Origin: Liolophura sinensis
Lineage: Eukaryota; Mollusca; Polyplacophora; Chitonida; Chitonidae
Assembly: GCF_032854445.1 (NCBI RefSeq)
Contig: NC_088295.1
Location: 56,029,249-56,093,248, forward strand
Direction of reading: 5' to 3'
Length of the DNA stretch: 64,000 nucleotides
Each line of letters starts with the position of its first letter. The first letter of the stretch is position 1. A program made the translations under genes and the position numbers. Shown here one piece after another: positions 13,301-23,468 of the stretch. The notes under the pieces are model-generated. The model was not told where the DNA came from. It saw nothing but the letters and a program-made list of their open reading frames with translations, and did no database searches.

Positions 13301-14107
13301 AAATACTCCTCATAACTGTGTTACAAACTAATGCAGACGGGAAATCTGAATATGGTACAAATGATGATGTAGTTATAGTGCGGCATAGTGTTCTGTTTTT
13401 TGGTATGAATTATCCTGTCATCAGATGTGAGTTCAAGTCCAGCTCTCGTGCTGGCTTTATCTCCGGTCATATGTGGGAAGGTCTGTCAGGAACCAGGAGA
13501 TGGTTGTGGGTTCCCCAGGGCATTGCCAAGCTTCCTCCCACTATAATGCTGGCCGCTGTCCTATAAGTGAAATTGTCTTGAGTACGGTGTAAAGCACCCA
13601 TCAAATAAATAAATTAATGTTGTAAAGCTATGTTTTTTTAAAACTGGTTAAATTTGTAGATTTTTATTTTTTTCTTCAGCTGCCTGGTGTCAGGTGACAG
13701 CTATGAACGTCCTTAACGACTATCTGTATGTAGGAACAACTTCAGGCAGTATTATTGTTGCCAACAAGATGTCCATGGAACCACTGCACTGCTTCCGTAG
13801 CCATGCCAACAAGGAATTCTATATCAAGTTTCTCATCCCCTTATGCACCGATGAAGAAATAAGTGATGCAGAGAGAGTTGTCTCCCCAGGGCTGATTTCA
13901 ATTGGCAAAGGATTTCAGAACCTTTTTGAGAAGGTCAGAGAGAGGCGAAGTTTTGGTAATCACATGGACCACAATGCACCAGTACTTCCTCTGGATGAGG
14001 TGGTGTTGAAAAATCAAATCAAGGAGTACAAGCCTCGACAAGATAACACTTATCTTCTGACCTGGATAGGAGAGGACTGGGAGGATAGCTTACTTGGTTT
14101 TGTGTGA
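382..14107 (+). CDS. LRRK1: LRRK1-like ROCO kinase, C-terminal part (11 exons; 5' part lies outside the window)
   Basis: Spliced CDS: 382-480, 1721-1972, 2544-2789, 3107-3238, 4278-4491, 5614-5777, 6851-6942, 7229-7471, 8455-8648, 11543-11665, 13680-14107. These total 2187 nt, or 728 codons plus TGA, and every junction keeps the frame. The first five exons carry a Ser/Thr protein kinase: VAVK lysine, an ARQELSIL helix-C glutamate, YRDLKSEN catalytic loop, DYG in place of DFG, and an APE motif. The string LSDYGISR is what human LRRK1 has at this place; LRRK2 has ADYGIAQ. The last six exons encode a propeller-like C-terminal region ending in WIGEDWEDSLLGFV. LRRK proteins are multidomain Ras-of-complex GTPase/kinases; LRRK1 acts in endosomal Rab signalling. 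The LRR, Roc and COR exons would lie to the left of base 1. Orthology to LRRK1 rather than LRRK2 is inferred from a few motifs. Confidence 0.93.
1394..1462 (-). mobile_element. tRNA-like fragment (SINE head or tRNA pseudogene)
   Basis: On the minus strand it reads like a tRNA D-arm (tttagtataatggtaga) and ends with ggttcaaatccc, a B box. No matching acceptor stem closes it, so it is not a tRNA gene. Confidence 0.4.
1721..1972 (+). CDS. LRRK1: LRRK1-like exon: kinase helix C to hinge and helix D
   Basis: 84 codons, phase 0 at both ends (cttgtag before, gtcagt after). It holds the helix-C glutamate in ARQELSIL, the motif QHEHIIPFMGI, a hinge-like LALAPMGSLDKLL, and the start of helix E (HVAYQ). 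Confidence 0.92.
2544..2789 (+). CDS. LRRK1: LRRK1-like exon: catalytic loop, DYG, activation segment, APE
   Basis: 82 codons, phase 0. It contains YLHSQKIIYRDLKSENVLV, then KLSDYGISR, then GGTPPFIAPEV. Tyrosine replaces the usual His of HRD (as in LRRK2, IIYRD) and Tyr replaces Phe of DFG, a hallmark of LRRK kinases. Confidence 0.95.
2865..2955 (+). mobile_element. SINE family A, decayed 3' fragment
   Basis: ccggtttcctctcaccataa, then gtataagtgaaatattcttg and a tail ending aaaacacc. Lies in an LRRK1-like intron. Confidence 0.8.
3107..3238 (+). CDS. LRRK1: LRRK1-like exon: kinase C-lobe helix F
   Basis: 44 codons, phase 0. VDCFSFGMFLYELLT is the conserved DxxSFGxxLYE helix F of LRRK kinases. 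It continues directly from TTYSEK of the preceding exon (compare YDEKVDMFSYG in human LRRK1). Confidence 0.92.
3817..4106 (+). repeat. 29-bp tandem repeat in LRRK1-like intron
   Basis: About ten copies of a 29-bp unit (attgtactgcaatgcactca plus aactcaaac). No unit contains a stop in any + strand frame and 29 is not a multiple of 3, so all three frames read nearly the same CTAMHSNSNIVLQCTQTQT peptide. This explains the overlapping ORFs here; none is a gene. Confidence 0.95.
4278..4491 (+). CDS. LRRK1: LRRK1-like exon: end of kinase C-lobe and linker
   Basis: Starts after ctttcag and ends with one base of a split codon before gtaataac (phase 1). MLDLMTSCWAQEAKNRPS is the helix H/I signature with the RPS arginine. 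The linker to the C-terminal domain follows. Confidence 0.9.
4808..4950 (+). mobile_element. SINE family A, 3' fragment
   Basis: tctgtcagcaacccgcggatg through ggcgtaaaacaccaatcat and an (ataaa) tail. Lies in an LRRK1-like intron. Confidence 0.87.
5614..5777 (+). CDS. LRRK1: LRRK1-like exon: start of C-terminal propeller region
   Basis: 164 nt. The first two bases complete a split Glu codon, giving E-SFGSIGTDGSYSG. Contains LNQLWLIT, plausibly a beta strand of the propeller. Ends phase 0 at gtaagc. Confidence 0.85.
6231..6447 (+). mobile_element. MITE-like element, TTCGCATG family
   Basis: Terminal inverted ends (gtaattctttaaccttttcg and, reversed, ctaattcctcaatgtttttg) around a body containing attcaagcatgttctga. 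Further copies lie at 14612-14813, 30395-30663 and 32809-33026. Confidence 0.72.
6561..6831 (+). mobile_element. Full-length tRNA-derived SINE (family A) with target-site duplication
   Basis: A tRNA-like head (cctcagtcggttaaagcg as A box, gagttcaaatcc as B box), a conserved body and an A-rich tail. It is flanked by a 13-bp near-perfect duplication (6548-6560 and 6832-6844, one mismatch). This is the best copy of the commonest repeat in the window. It sits directly upstream of an LRRK1-like exon. Confidence 0.93.
6851..6942 (+). CDS. LRRK1: LRRK1-like exon: propeller strand, preceded by a SINE
   Basis: 92 nt, phase 0 in and phase 2 out. NSLVWCVDSRAYVHIY matches the position of SLWTATEDQKIYIY in human LRRK1. 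Its acceptor AG (6849-6850) lies only about 20 nt after the A-tail of a full-length SINE. Confidence 0.88.
7229..7471 (+). CDS. LRRK1: LRRK1-like exon: propeller strands
   Basis: 243 nt. VLHAALRSDVIIALSNGHLLVYP is a typical blade repeat. I place the donor at 7472 (gtgggt) because only this choice joins in frame to the next exon, giving GDNNYEVWAG. A gtgact four bases later would cause an immediate stop. Confidence 0.82.
7826..7905 (-). mobile_element. SINE family A, short fragment
   Basis: Minus-orientation tail: tttatttataa, then ggtgttttacgctgttctc and a decayed body with gatgggggagg. Confidence 0.65.
8455..8648 (+). CDS. LRRK1: LRRK1-like exon: propeller strand; its 3' end seeds a minisatellite
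   Basis: 194 nt from ttgttgtag to ccag|gtaattcac. Encodes YEVWAGQEHGKIVIQTM and ends NSSVWAYNYPG. The reading frame stays open past the first donor through three further 66-bp copies (to about 8898), so later donors could be used without a frame change. Confidence 0.87.
8617..9545 (+). repeat. Minisatellite made from exon 9 / intron 9 junction (16 splice-donor copies)
   Basis: Tandem copies of the exon end plus intron start. The unit is 66 bp for the first three steps, then 64 and 65, then 55 bp. Each carries a donor-like ag|gtaa: GT at 8649, 8715, 8781, 8847, 8911, 8976, 9031, 9086, 9141, 9196, 9251, 9306, 9361, 9416, 9471 and 9526. The first steps are multiples of three and stop-free, adding 22 codons each; the frame closes near 8899. 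Confidence 0.95.
10330..10381 (+). repeat. Poly-C run followed by (CA)n
   Basis: About 20 C followed by a (CA)n tract of about 30 bases, within the LRRK1-like intron 9. The flanking 10175-10330 holds about 1.5 degenerate copies of a gaagcccctc-rich unit. Confidence 0.95.
10435..11285 (+). repeat. 126-bp minisatellite in LRRK1-like intron 9
   Basis: The word gtccccactgctctcagg recurs at 10542, 10668, 10794, 10920, 11046 and 11172, exactly 126 bp apart, with a further partial copy at 10441. Because 126 is 42 codons, a - strand frame (10454-10819) stays open, but it has no sign of being a gene. Confidence 0.96.
11543..11665 (+). CDS. LRRK1: LRRK1-like exon: propeller strand
   Basis: 123 nt after catttttcag and before gtaagcca, phase 1 out. 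Encodes SVVYHWTRRSVDGKP and DAILDCSLLYPD. It is separated from the previous exon by a 2.9-kb intron filled with two minisatellites. Confidence 0.85.
12600..12708 (+). mobile_element. SINE family A, left part of a copy split by a younger SINE
   Basis: Decayed body with cctggtttcccccacccataa, ending ctttgagtacag at 12697-12708. The same 12 bases recur at 13026-13037, where the element resumes. Confidence 0.8.
12709..13025 (+). mobile_element. SINE family B inserted inside a SINE family A copy
   Basis: Body: gatccaggatcaatcctggg, then ttaagactttaaaagaggaa, then actagataaaagagcggtgg, with a tail of gacgttaaaccccaaccact and cactc repeats. It is flanked by a perfect 12-bp duplication of ctttgagtacag. 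Related copies lie at 38386-38650 and 56124-56372. Confidence 0.9.
13026..13080 (+). mobile_element. SINE family A, right part of the split copy
   Basis: Resumes with ctttgagtacagtgtttaac and an A-rich caaataaatcaaatc tail after the family B insertion. Confidence 0.78.
13425..13618 (+). mobile_element. SINE family A, nearly complete copy
   Basis: B-box-like gagttcaagtccagctctcg, body gggaaggtctgtcaggaacc, and tail ending in caaataaataaatta. Lies about 60 bp before the last LRRK1-like coding exon. Confidence 0.85.
13680..14107 (+). CDS. LRRK1: LRRK1-like terminal coding exon
   Basis: Acceptor tttcttcag at 13671-13679. Joins in frame as SAWCQVTAMNVLND with strand YLYVGTTSGSIIVANK. Ends YLLTWIGEDWEDSLLGFV and TGA at 14105-14107, similar in position to the C-terminal TEWCLAVWRGWGAREFDIF of human LRRK1. 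Confidence 0.9.
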
Positions 14108-14611
14108 TTCTTGCCTACCTTATATTTTTTGGCATGTTTCTCAAATTTAAATTGTAATTCAGTTTTGGAATGCAATTCACAGACCTTAATACTTCCTTTA
14201 TGGCTATAATTTATGTTTGGTGAGTTAGCTAACACCGTGGCCCCACCTACATGTATAAGTACGTAACGTTTGTTTTTATAGTGTATCGTGTTGCAATTAT
14301 TTATAAGCCCTTTTCCATTTGTCTTATATTTTATTTTTGTTTTTTCTTTTTTTTAAATTTATTTTCTTTTATATCCTCATTCTTTAAATCTTCTTAATCC
14401 TTTCGGATAATCCATGGATGTACCTAATTGTTTTAGTGGAGATAATGTCATTCCATCATTCACTGGGCCCTGTCTAATTTCCTCTATTCCTAGAACTTTA
14501 TTGTTGAGATTCTTTTCAGACGTACATATAGTAGTCTTTGTTAACTGGTTTTGGAAAACTCAGCGTAATGAGACACTGACAGCAGTAAATAGCATCCATA
14601 TATTATGTCTA

Positions 14612-14813
14612 GGTACCCTCATCCCTCAACCTTTCAGTGCGATTTATGCAACTTTTTTTGCCTGATTTTGGAAACGAAACAACATTGGTTGGGTTGGCCA
14701 AATACAAGGCTTCATAAAAGAGAATAATTTTATCAGTTTACACAAAGTGATGCCCTCAGAACATGCTTCAATAAACATTTTGCAAACAGTTGAAAAGGTT
14801 AAAGAATTACAGC
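14612..14813 (-). mobile_element. MITE-like element, TTCGCATG family
   Basis: Minus-strand copy: gaattctttaaccttttcaa end, body tgaagcatgttctgagggc (read on the minus strand), other end near ccctcaacctttcagtgcg. Similar to 6231-6447. Confidence 0.65.
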
Positions 14814-17005
14814 ATTTTGCAAGCAACCATTTGGCTCCCATAACCACGCAGCTCATAATCCTTGAGGCAAACTGATGAACCCAGTGACCACATACAAGGC
14901 CCATTATTATTCCTTAAGCTAGAAAAATATATGCATGGATATCTAGATTAATGTACTTTTTTCTTCAGACACACATGATCAGTCCAGTATGTTTTTGTAT
15001 ACCTTTGTATAGTTGAACGGAATTCTCAATTACCAAATGGTCATTACCAAAGTTACTCTATTTCACGTAAAGCTTATGTTTTTTCAAGTGGTATGTTTTG
15101 CTCAAGTCTGATTGGTCCATCACTTATCACTTTCGATTTTTCTGTGTAATATGATTAATGTCTATGAGGAAAACTCAAGTCTTGGCATCCAAAGTATCAT
15201 TTAAAGGTCTTCACGTGCATCTGGAAGTGCTTTTGTACACAGCAGACTTTTGATGAAATACAGTGATCTATTAGTTTGTTACATTGATTTTGTTCTTTCT
15301 GAGCATTTTTGTGAACTACATGTAACTATGGCATACTTTTATACCTTATAGTAATTTGTGTAAATATTTTTATCTTTCTTTATTTGTACTGTCCACTCTG
15401 TCAAGAGCTCTAGTACCTGTTTTGTTGTCTTCCTGTATGGTTTTTTTTCCCTGTTTTGATTTATAGACTGGGGATTCTGTGCTGCATTAAAAGAAATTTA
15501 AATCGCTCATCTTTCTGGACAAGGCATGGCAATGGATTTTACAAAGTAGCAGCAACAGTGATAGTTCTAGTAAGGAACAGTTTATAAAGTGTTGGCCAAT
15601 AGATTACATACATTTACTGACATTTTACAAATTAAAAACATTGATATTGTGGCAAAGTTTACTCTTGTTGGGGAGACTTCTGTATTTAAAAAAAAATGTT
15701 TTTTGTAAAGTAAGTTAGGTTGTAAATCTTCCGAAGTATTTTTTTGTTACATCGGGAAAGCGATCTTTATTGTGATTGATAATACATACATTAATGATTT
15801 GTCTGTTCAAAAGGTGTGTGATTTACATGTATCGTGATTATGATAGAAGTGTATGCGATACCAAATGCCTAGTGCTTTCAGATACCCGATTTTCTCCTGT
15901 TTTTTTAGTTTTGTTTTTGTATTTAATGGAATGTTTGTTGGTACTTATAATGAAAACAAAAAAATATGTAGGCCCTGGACATGCTTGTATCAGATGAATT
16001 AGCAATAGGGTTGGGGCTACCCCATTAATTGTGTGCGCTTTGTAAACATTTTCCCCTATACTCCTAACTTGTAGGCCCTACCTGTCTTTGTTTTAGACAT
16101 GAGGAATTTTAAACAAAAATAGCATAGGCAAAAAATGTTATCTATGTAAATTATGTAAAAATAATAATACTGACATAGGATGTGCAAGTATATATGTGTC
16201 TACTTTCGTAAGGCCACATGTTTGTGTTTTGTAGATTGACGCCAAAAGGGGGAAATTCTTCTGTTTATGGAAACATTAAGTTAAAGTATTCTAAAAATTC
16301 TGAATTGAACAGTGTGGGAATATTTTGACGGGCTCTTAGTGTAAATGTGTGTGATGGTTGTTTACATGCAGATGTCCAGCCAAAAGGTCAGTATGACCTT
16401 GCTCTTCCAGTCAGGGGCAGGTCACTCTATCATACACATGCATAGCTAATCACCTTGGGCAGTTGGCACTATGCCAAGCTTGTCAGCTCAATACACAATA
16501 GTTTATCTTGTAAATACTCTAAAAAAAAAGTTGTTTTATCTATTAATAATAATAAGAATAAAAAAAAAACACAAGGCAAGGATAAATGTATGTATAAAAA
16601 AAACATACCTTATTATTATATGCGGTTAGGCAAAGAATAAATGTATGTTGTAGCACAGACGTATGACAGCCCACAAGGATTCAGTCAGATGTTTACAATT
16701 AGTATGAATCACTTGAAAAATGAATTTGATGTGAAAATTTTATCTACTCACTCTCAAGCCCAGACATATATTGGCAAGCTTACATGAATATACATGCATG
16801 TGTACATATATTGTCAAATTATGTCAATACTGGTAGATCATGACATAAAGACATAAATATACATATAAATCTTTAGCTATAAACATATTAAAATTCACAG
16901 TCCAAAAGTCACAAATTCATAATTTGTTTTTTATGTTCTCCCTGACAGGCTTTATGACTGCCTGGACTTATAGTGTGTATATGCAGTGTAATTAGCATTA
17001 GACAT

Positions 17006-17096
17006 GAACTGCAGTTGGGTGGTACAAAGTCAGCAGTACTGCACTTGGGTGATACAAAGTCAGCAGTACTGCACTTGGGTGGTATGCAGTCAGCTG
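17006..17096 (+). repeat. 30-bp tandem repeat, three copies
   Basis: The unit is gcacttgggtggtacaaagt plus cagcagtact, repeated three times with small changes. Confidence 0.88.
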
Positions 17097-18057
17097 TAAT
17101 GTGCAACCTGAATCTTCTATCTTAGCCCTGATAAAAAGCTGATTTATAGGTGTACAGTGCCATGAATATTGTATGAATAAGAGTTTATGTAATCAATACA
17201 TGCTGATTGATATATTAAAGATGGAAAATACTTGTTAAATATAACAGACAAATAGGTGAATTGGTGATGAAGACTTCATGCATGTGTGTAGCTATTCTTC
17301 ATAGTCATATTCATGTAAGATGGTGTAAGAACAGTAGAAAATTTATATATAGGGTACACATCAGAGCAATAATACTGTGGCCTGACTTTTCTAAGCTACA
17401 TGTAACATAACTCACAAGAATTACATGATTTGTGTAACAGCAGGTATAATTTTGGTTTCACACGTTTTGCTACTGTCGTATAAGTCAAATGCTCCTCAGC
17501 ACAGTGATGGTTCACTGTGATAATTGCATGGGCTTCTCCAACGCAGCATATACTTAGCGTGATATGTTACATTGTTTATTTTATGCAGTAGTGCATCTTT
17601 TTTTTTGTTTTTTTTTTTCTTCATATTTTGCCCACCACCCTTGGAAATACAAAAACAAAGGTATCATTCTGCCCGTGGGTCAGATTAACCTCTTAGAGAG
17701 ATACAGGGCATGATATACATGTTCACATGTAATGGTTTATCAGTTTATCGCATGCATGAGATTTGTCCTCTTTTTGGAGGAATGCCTCTTTATTTATTCC
17801 CAAATGTTCAGAATTTACTTCAGAAATGCTAAAAATCTCAAATTATGAGTATGGTGTATAGTTCCGTCTTATTCGTTCCCTTCTCTGTCTCATTCCTGTC
17901 CGTGTTCCAGCCTAAGTACATTGACATGCCCATCATGTGTTACAGTTAAGCAGGTGACTTGGAGTGTTAATTGTTATTGTGAGCACAGCATGTGTGTAGG
18001 CCTATAGTGTCGTGAAGTAGACCATTATTATGTCAGATTACACAATATTTATGTGTG

Positions 18058-18061
<4 letters not shown>

Positions 18062-18115
<54 letters not shown>
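18062..18115 (+). repeat. (TA)n microsatellite
   Basis: Uninterrupted TA dinucleotides. Confidence 0.98.
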
Positions 18116-18120
<5 letters not shown>

Positions 18121-18728
18121 GCTAGAAGGGTAACCTGTTGAAATCACCTGAGCAGAGATTAGCAGCTTTCAGTTAACACACTGTGATATACAGGTAACTG
18201 TACCTTGATTGTGAAGGCTATTTGTATAAGCCAGCTTTGAGTTAGCACTCTCTAATACACTAAAAGGTCTAATATTGACATACGGCCAAAGCCACATAAG
18301 AGCTCAGTGACATGGTATTTCCCTGCTGATTTAACTCACACTTGGTTGAGGTGTAAATGAAACTTCACATGGGTGTCTGCTAATTCATGAGTGAAATCAA
18401 TTCTAATTGTCTCTCGACCAAGTGATCTTCTTGAAAACTTCTGGTTTCTATGTATATATCAGCTGTTGACTGAATTAGTTTTACTACTGTGGACAATAAA
18501 CACCATATTTCTAGCTAGATTTTATTTATAAATTTCTATATTTTATCAGGCAGTTTCATAATCATTTGGAGTTTGTTTAAGAGTTTTCCAGTTTTATCTT
18601 CATTTAATGCCTCTTTTATCCATGTTATATTAAGCTGGGTATTATTTGCAAATTTTCCTGTTTGGCCTTTGTGGCTATCTTTACCCATTGCCATTGAAGT
18701 GTGATACATGTAAAAGAGGAAAGACATT

Positions 18729-18914
18729 ACAAGACAGCTTTTATACTAAAGGCTGAGATCTAAGGGCACAAAACATTATATATAATTTCTATGCTGTAAA
18801 TTGATGTGTGTATGCGTCTGCATACAAGACAGCTTTTATACTAAAGGCTGAGATCTAAGGGCACAAAACATTATATATAATTTCTATGCTGTAAATTGAT
18901 GTATGTATGCAGAC
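18729..18914 (+). repeat. 95-bp tandem duplication
   Basis: Two adjacent copies starting acaagacagcttttatacta at 18729 and 18824. They are almost identical over about 90 bases, so the duplication is recent or an assembly artefact. Confidence 0.94.
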
Positions 18915-19654
18915 TGTTGTTTGATATTTATAAATATATGTGTACTACAAATGAGTGGCCACAGAATTTACATGTTAAGCTGAATGCTTTGTAGTAGAAT
19001 TTTGTACATATTGGTCAGTTGTAAGTAAGTATGTTCATCTTCTTTGGAGAGCAGATATGTTTCCTTTTGAGCAACCTATTTGTAGAACTACAATACTGTA
19101 CATATTTCACAGTATAGTGTCTTTATAGCATAAGCTGAAATCACACATTTTTGTTAAACTGTTAAGTGTATTTGAATAATTTGTTGCATACTTCTTATTT
19201 GTATATTACTTAAATATATCTTTGCAAGTTTCAGTATTTGCAATGTACTTGAAACCTTTCACTTTATATGTTAGTGTATTTTTATTGCTTAATTGGTGTA
19301 ACATACTAAATGTGCATCAGATGTGTGTGTATTTTTAAGTACATCGTATGTATTTAAAACACTTCTACACAAAATTTAAGTGTTGTAATAATTTGGACTT
19401 TTGGCTTATTAAAATCATGACACTTTTCCAGACATGTATAAGATTACCAACATGAAATTAGAAAAAAAAAACAACTTGGTAGTATTTATGCAATTTCATT
19501 TTACCCGGTACTGATATGTCGATGTGTTTTAACTGGTTGCGTTGATGAAATGGATTGTTGGCCTTATGACTAGTACCTTTCTTTCTATAGATTACTTATG
19601 AAATTCCATAGATATATTTAAAGTTCTACAGAATATGTTTAAGGCTTCCAAACG

Positions 19655-19720
<66 letters not shown>

Positions 19721-19729
19721 TATGTATAT
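19655..19729 (+). repeat. (TA)n microsatellite with TG interruptions
   Basis: TA tract interrupted by three tgta steps, giving higher-order blocks. Confidence 0.97.
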
Positions 19730-21249
19730 TAGTGTGGCTGTTGAAAGTTGTGAATGTTAAATACTGCATGGTCTTTGATGTGCCAGCTCATGTCAGTTTT
19801 GTCAGATGCGATTAACATCCCTTATGGACAAATATCAGTCGATCTTATAGATTTCCATAGCAAATGCTCTCTTATACTCTTCTGCATCATTGTAACTGGT
19901 ATGTAGATACATGTCTGTGTAAGTATTTGAAACTGTAAAGCAGTTCTGAGTGTTTAAGGCATTAGTATTGCCATTTATATGTTATGCATTAGAATGTACA
20001 GAACAAACATAGTGCTGCATGTAACATAAAACAGTCTTATTTAGACAATAAAGAGTTCCTGTTACAAATAAGTGTGACTATATTCAGTTGTTTAAATACT
20101 CGATACCCAGTTATGCACCAAAGTTACAGAAATCTGCAGATTATTAAAATAATCTGTATAGGTTGTAAACATACTCATTTGAAGAGCGATTACACCGTTC
20201 AAATGTATATTTAGTGCCCTCCCCTTCATTGTTCAGATCATGCATAAATACTTGCTCCTTTTGAGAAACTCCACTGGTAGCACTGACACGCCCCCTGAGA
20301 TGATCAGAGGTTCATGCTTTGGTTCTAAATACAGTATATAAATATAAGCTAAAGCTGAGAAGCCGCTGTGTTAAACATGATTTTAACTTACCATGCCATG
20401 CATGACAGTTGGACTTGATTGCAGGTTTAAATAAATTGGTCTGAAAGCTATTAAATCTATTTTCAGTCACTGTTTTACCTTGAGAGAAGTCTTTAGATAA
20501 GACGGCACATACTGGATTGGACAAAAACCACACAACTACTGTGCAGCATGTTTCTTGTGGTTTTTTTCTGTGAGAATTTTGTGTCTTAGTGCATGGGATT
20601 TCTGATTTTGAACAACAGCCTAAACATGTTTAAACATGATATCCTGACATATTGCCTGCTGAAGAAACCACAGGAATTTTTATTGAGATAATGAACAAAA
20701 AATCATTATACTGTCAGTCAACAGGTCAGAAGAGTGGATGGAACCAGATTAACTATTTCATACTGTTTAAAATTAATTTTACTCGTAACCTTTCTTGTAA
20801 TTTTTAATTTTTTTTTTTTTTTTGTCTTTTTGCGTTGTATAATAAAATGTAGCACAACAACAGAATATAAGCACAAAAAAAATATAAGGTTAAAAAAGTA
20901 TCAGTTATTCAAGAGCATACACACCCTAATAATTTGATTATAATACATGTAATATTAACATGAACAATATTATGACTGGTTTGTATCATTAGACTTTAGT
21001 TTGCTGTTTAACACATTTAGGAAGTTACTGAGATTTTTGACCAAATTAAAGTCGATTATTATTTTTAATTTATTCATTTTTATGTATGGAGAAAATGGCA
21101 GGGCCTGGTAGAAAGCTATGGCAAATGATTCTGACTTGCGACATACAGATGAGCCCGCTATATTGGCAGAAGACAATCTTAAACGAACATTACACAGTGA
21201 AATAAAAAAATGCTGAAGCATCATGGACTGTTTATTGTCGCTAAGACCC

Positions 21250-21375
21250 CACAAGCAGTAAGGGTTGTGGAGTCTACAAAATCCTACTCCAAGGCAGGGT
21301 TTGAACTCGTATCTCATGTGTCTTTGTACTGTAAAGGCTAACCCCTTAACTACTCAACCAAGATCTGCTCCGAGA
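21250..21375 (-). mobile_element. tRNA-like SINE head, family C
   Basis: Minus strand: cttggttgagtagttaaggg (A-box-like) and gagttcaaaccctgcc (B box), followed by a body containing gactccacaaccc and cttgtggggtcttag. Confidence 0.6.
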
Positions 21376-21384
21376 TCTACTGTT

Positions 21385-22040
21385 ACGAGTGCTGGTGTGC
21401 CTGGTATCCAGCATGAAGGACTTTTACAAGTGCTGGTTGGCCTGGTATCCAACATGAAGGACTTCTACAAGTGCTGGTGTGCCTGGTATCCAGCATGAAG
21501 GACTCTTACAAGTGCTGGTTGGCCTGGTATCCAGCATGAGACACTGTTACAAGTACTGTTTGGCCTGGTATCCAGCATGAGGCACTGGTATCCTGCATGA
21601 GGTACTATAACAAACATTGGTTGGCCCATGATATCTATCATGAGGTACTATTACAAGTGCTGAATGACCTGGGATCCAGCATGAGTGATCTGGTTGGCCT
21701 GATATCCAAGCATGCAGTACTATTATAAGTACTGGTTTGCATGGTGTCCAGCATGAGGGATCTGGTTGGTCCAATATTCAAAAATGAGGGACTGTAGTAG
21801 TCTGGGACTGGTTTGCCCAGTATCCAGCAGGAGAGACTATAGTCTCGGGGTGAGTACTGGTTGGCCCAGTATCCACCATGAGTTTCTGTAGTCTCAGACA
21901 AGTACTGGTTGGCCAAGTGTCCAGCATGAGGAACTGTAGTCTTGTATGAATACTGGTTGGCCCAGCATTTAATATGAGGGAATGTAGTCCTGAATAATTC
22001 CTGGTTGGCCCAGTATCCAGCATGAGAGACTAAAATAAGT
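21385..22040 (+). repeat. 41-bp minisatellite
   Basis: First copies are exactly 41 bp (gtgctggttggcctggtatc plus cagcatgaaggacttctacaa). Copies become more divergent and irregular to the right, up to about 22040. Confidence 0.92.
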
Positions 22041-23052
22041 GCTGGCCAGACATACATCAACATACACTTTACGCCATGACTGGGTTGGTTGTCATGTCTG
22101 GCCTCTCATTCCATGCAGTTGAGGACTGTGCATGTTAATTTGCCAGCTACAGGAAGTGGACATATTAACGCTGAAAGTCATGTTAGCACAATCAGACAGA
22201 TCATTCATTACTAAGAGCTTAGTGGTCTTGCCAATGGCCCTACACCCCATGCAGACTTACTAAACAGCTTATGTTCTGGACCCATTGTCCATGGTTTAAT
22301 CCGGTGTTAGTTTGGCATTAAATAACAACGAAGTACATGAACTGTTCTCAAGACTTTTGCACTTATACGATGGTGGTCAGTTGTATGGGTAGAGGAATGG
22401 AAGTGTACATGGTAAACAAGTGACCTTTTGCAAAATGCTGACAAACTTTCCCACAATGTGTGCATATTTGCATATGTTGGACGACCAGTCTTCAACAAAT
22501 ATTAATACCCTGCTGATTGTCATTTGTCACTTATTGTCACCAAGGTCTCATCCACAAGCAGTGAGAGTGGGGGGCCCAAACCCACAGATCATGCGTCCCA
22601 GTGACCAAAAGCAAGCATGCGCATCAACCACGCAGCCAAAGCTTGCCCTGTGTGGTTTCTGGATGGATGGCGTCAGAATGGCTGAAGTAAACAACCACCT
22701 GACAAACCTACTGACTTAAAACCGCATCCAAATGGGCTTCATGTGGGAACAGATAACATATGCGTGTATCAGTCCAGTAAGGCAAAATCACGTTTTAGAG
22801 TGATATTTGCAGTTTATTGGATAGACACCTGTCCACACGTCAGTCCTATCATTTTCAATTAATTTCACATTAAGAAACGGAATTTCGCATTACGTGAACT
22901 ATATTATCCCAAATAATGTCAGCAGACTAGGACTGCAAGTGAAAGAAACGGCTTTGTGAGAGATTATCATCCAATTTGCTCAGACATGACAACACATATA
23001 CTAATAGGAAAAACATGAGAACTGTTTTAATACCAAAATGTAATAATGCTTG

Positions 23053-23058
23053 TTTATT
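23053..23058 (-). terminator. Candidate poly(A) signal of ferritin 1
   Basis: AATAAA on the minus strand, about 410 nt after the ferritin 1 stop codon. It is the first clear hexamer downstream; cleavage would be near 23035. Inferred from sequence only. Confidence 0.45.
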
Positions 23059-23468
23059 TGTACAGAACTTCTCAAATATCAATGATACACTGGAATATGA
23101 CAAATGTAGGAAAACCAGTGTTTGCCAACAGAGGTAATTGTACATAGTATAGTACCATGCGCGGAATCGTTGGGAAAATACTGACAGAATAAAAATCAGG
23201 AAGATCTATTCAATATTGCACTGTACATAAATCTGGATATGTGATTGTAATGGAATCCCGGTACTAAAATCTGAACTAACAGACTGATTAGATCACAACA
23301 CAAACTTTGTAAATATACTATGAAAGTGATGGCAGTTAAAAGTGTTTGTCTTGGATCTGGAACATTTTCACATTTTGGTCCACTAAGGATTGCTGTGGTT
23401 TACATTTTGAGGACAAGAGCATAAATAAAGTATATGATCAATCTCCGCAAAATGCAGTCACCTTCACC

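Larger units (their letters stand above)
14108..20060 (+). other. Gene-free AT-rich tract, possibly LRRK1-like 3' UTR
   Basis: No ORF in this stretch has recognisable protein features or credible splice sites. It is T-rich on the + strand and has several AATAAA-type words. One at 20047-20052 (acaataaagagttc) is followed by a GT-rich stretch (aagtgtgac) and would make a 3' UTR of about 6 kb. I cannot choose the true poly(A) site. The tract holds a MITE copy and the tandem repeats listed separately. Confidence 0.35.
20061..23034. other. Gene-free tract between LRRK1-like gene and ferritin 1
   Basis: No ORF with recognisable product. Contains a tRNA-like SINE head at about 21290-21375 (minus), a 41-bp minisatellite, and a second tRNA-like repeat fragment with a shared caccaaggyctcatccacaag word near 22538-22640 (also seen near 43702). 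Confidence 0.6.

Noticed and set aside
22420-22719. 99-codon + strand ORF
   Set aside because: Overlaps a SINE-like repeat fragment (accaaggtctcatccacaag) and shows no domain or codon signature.
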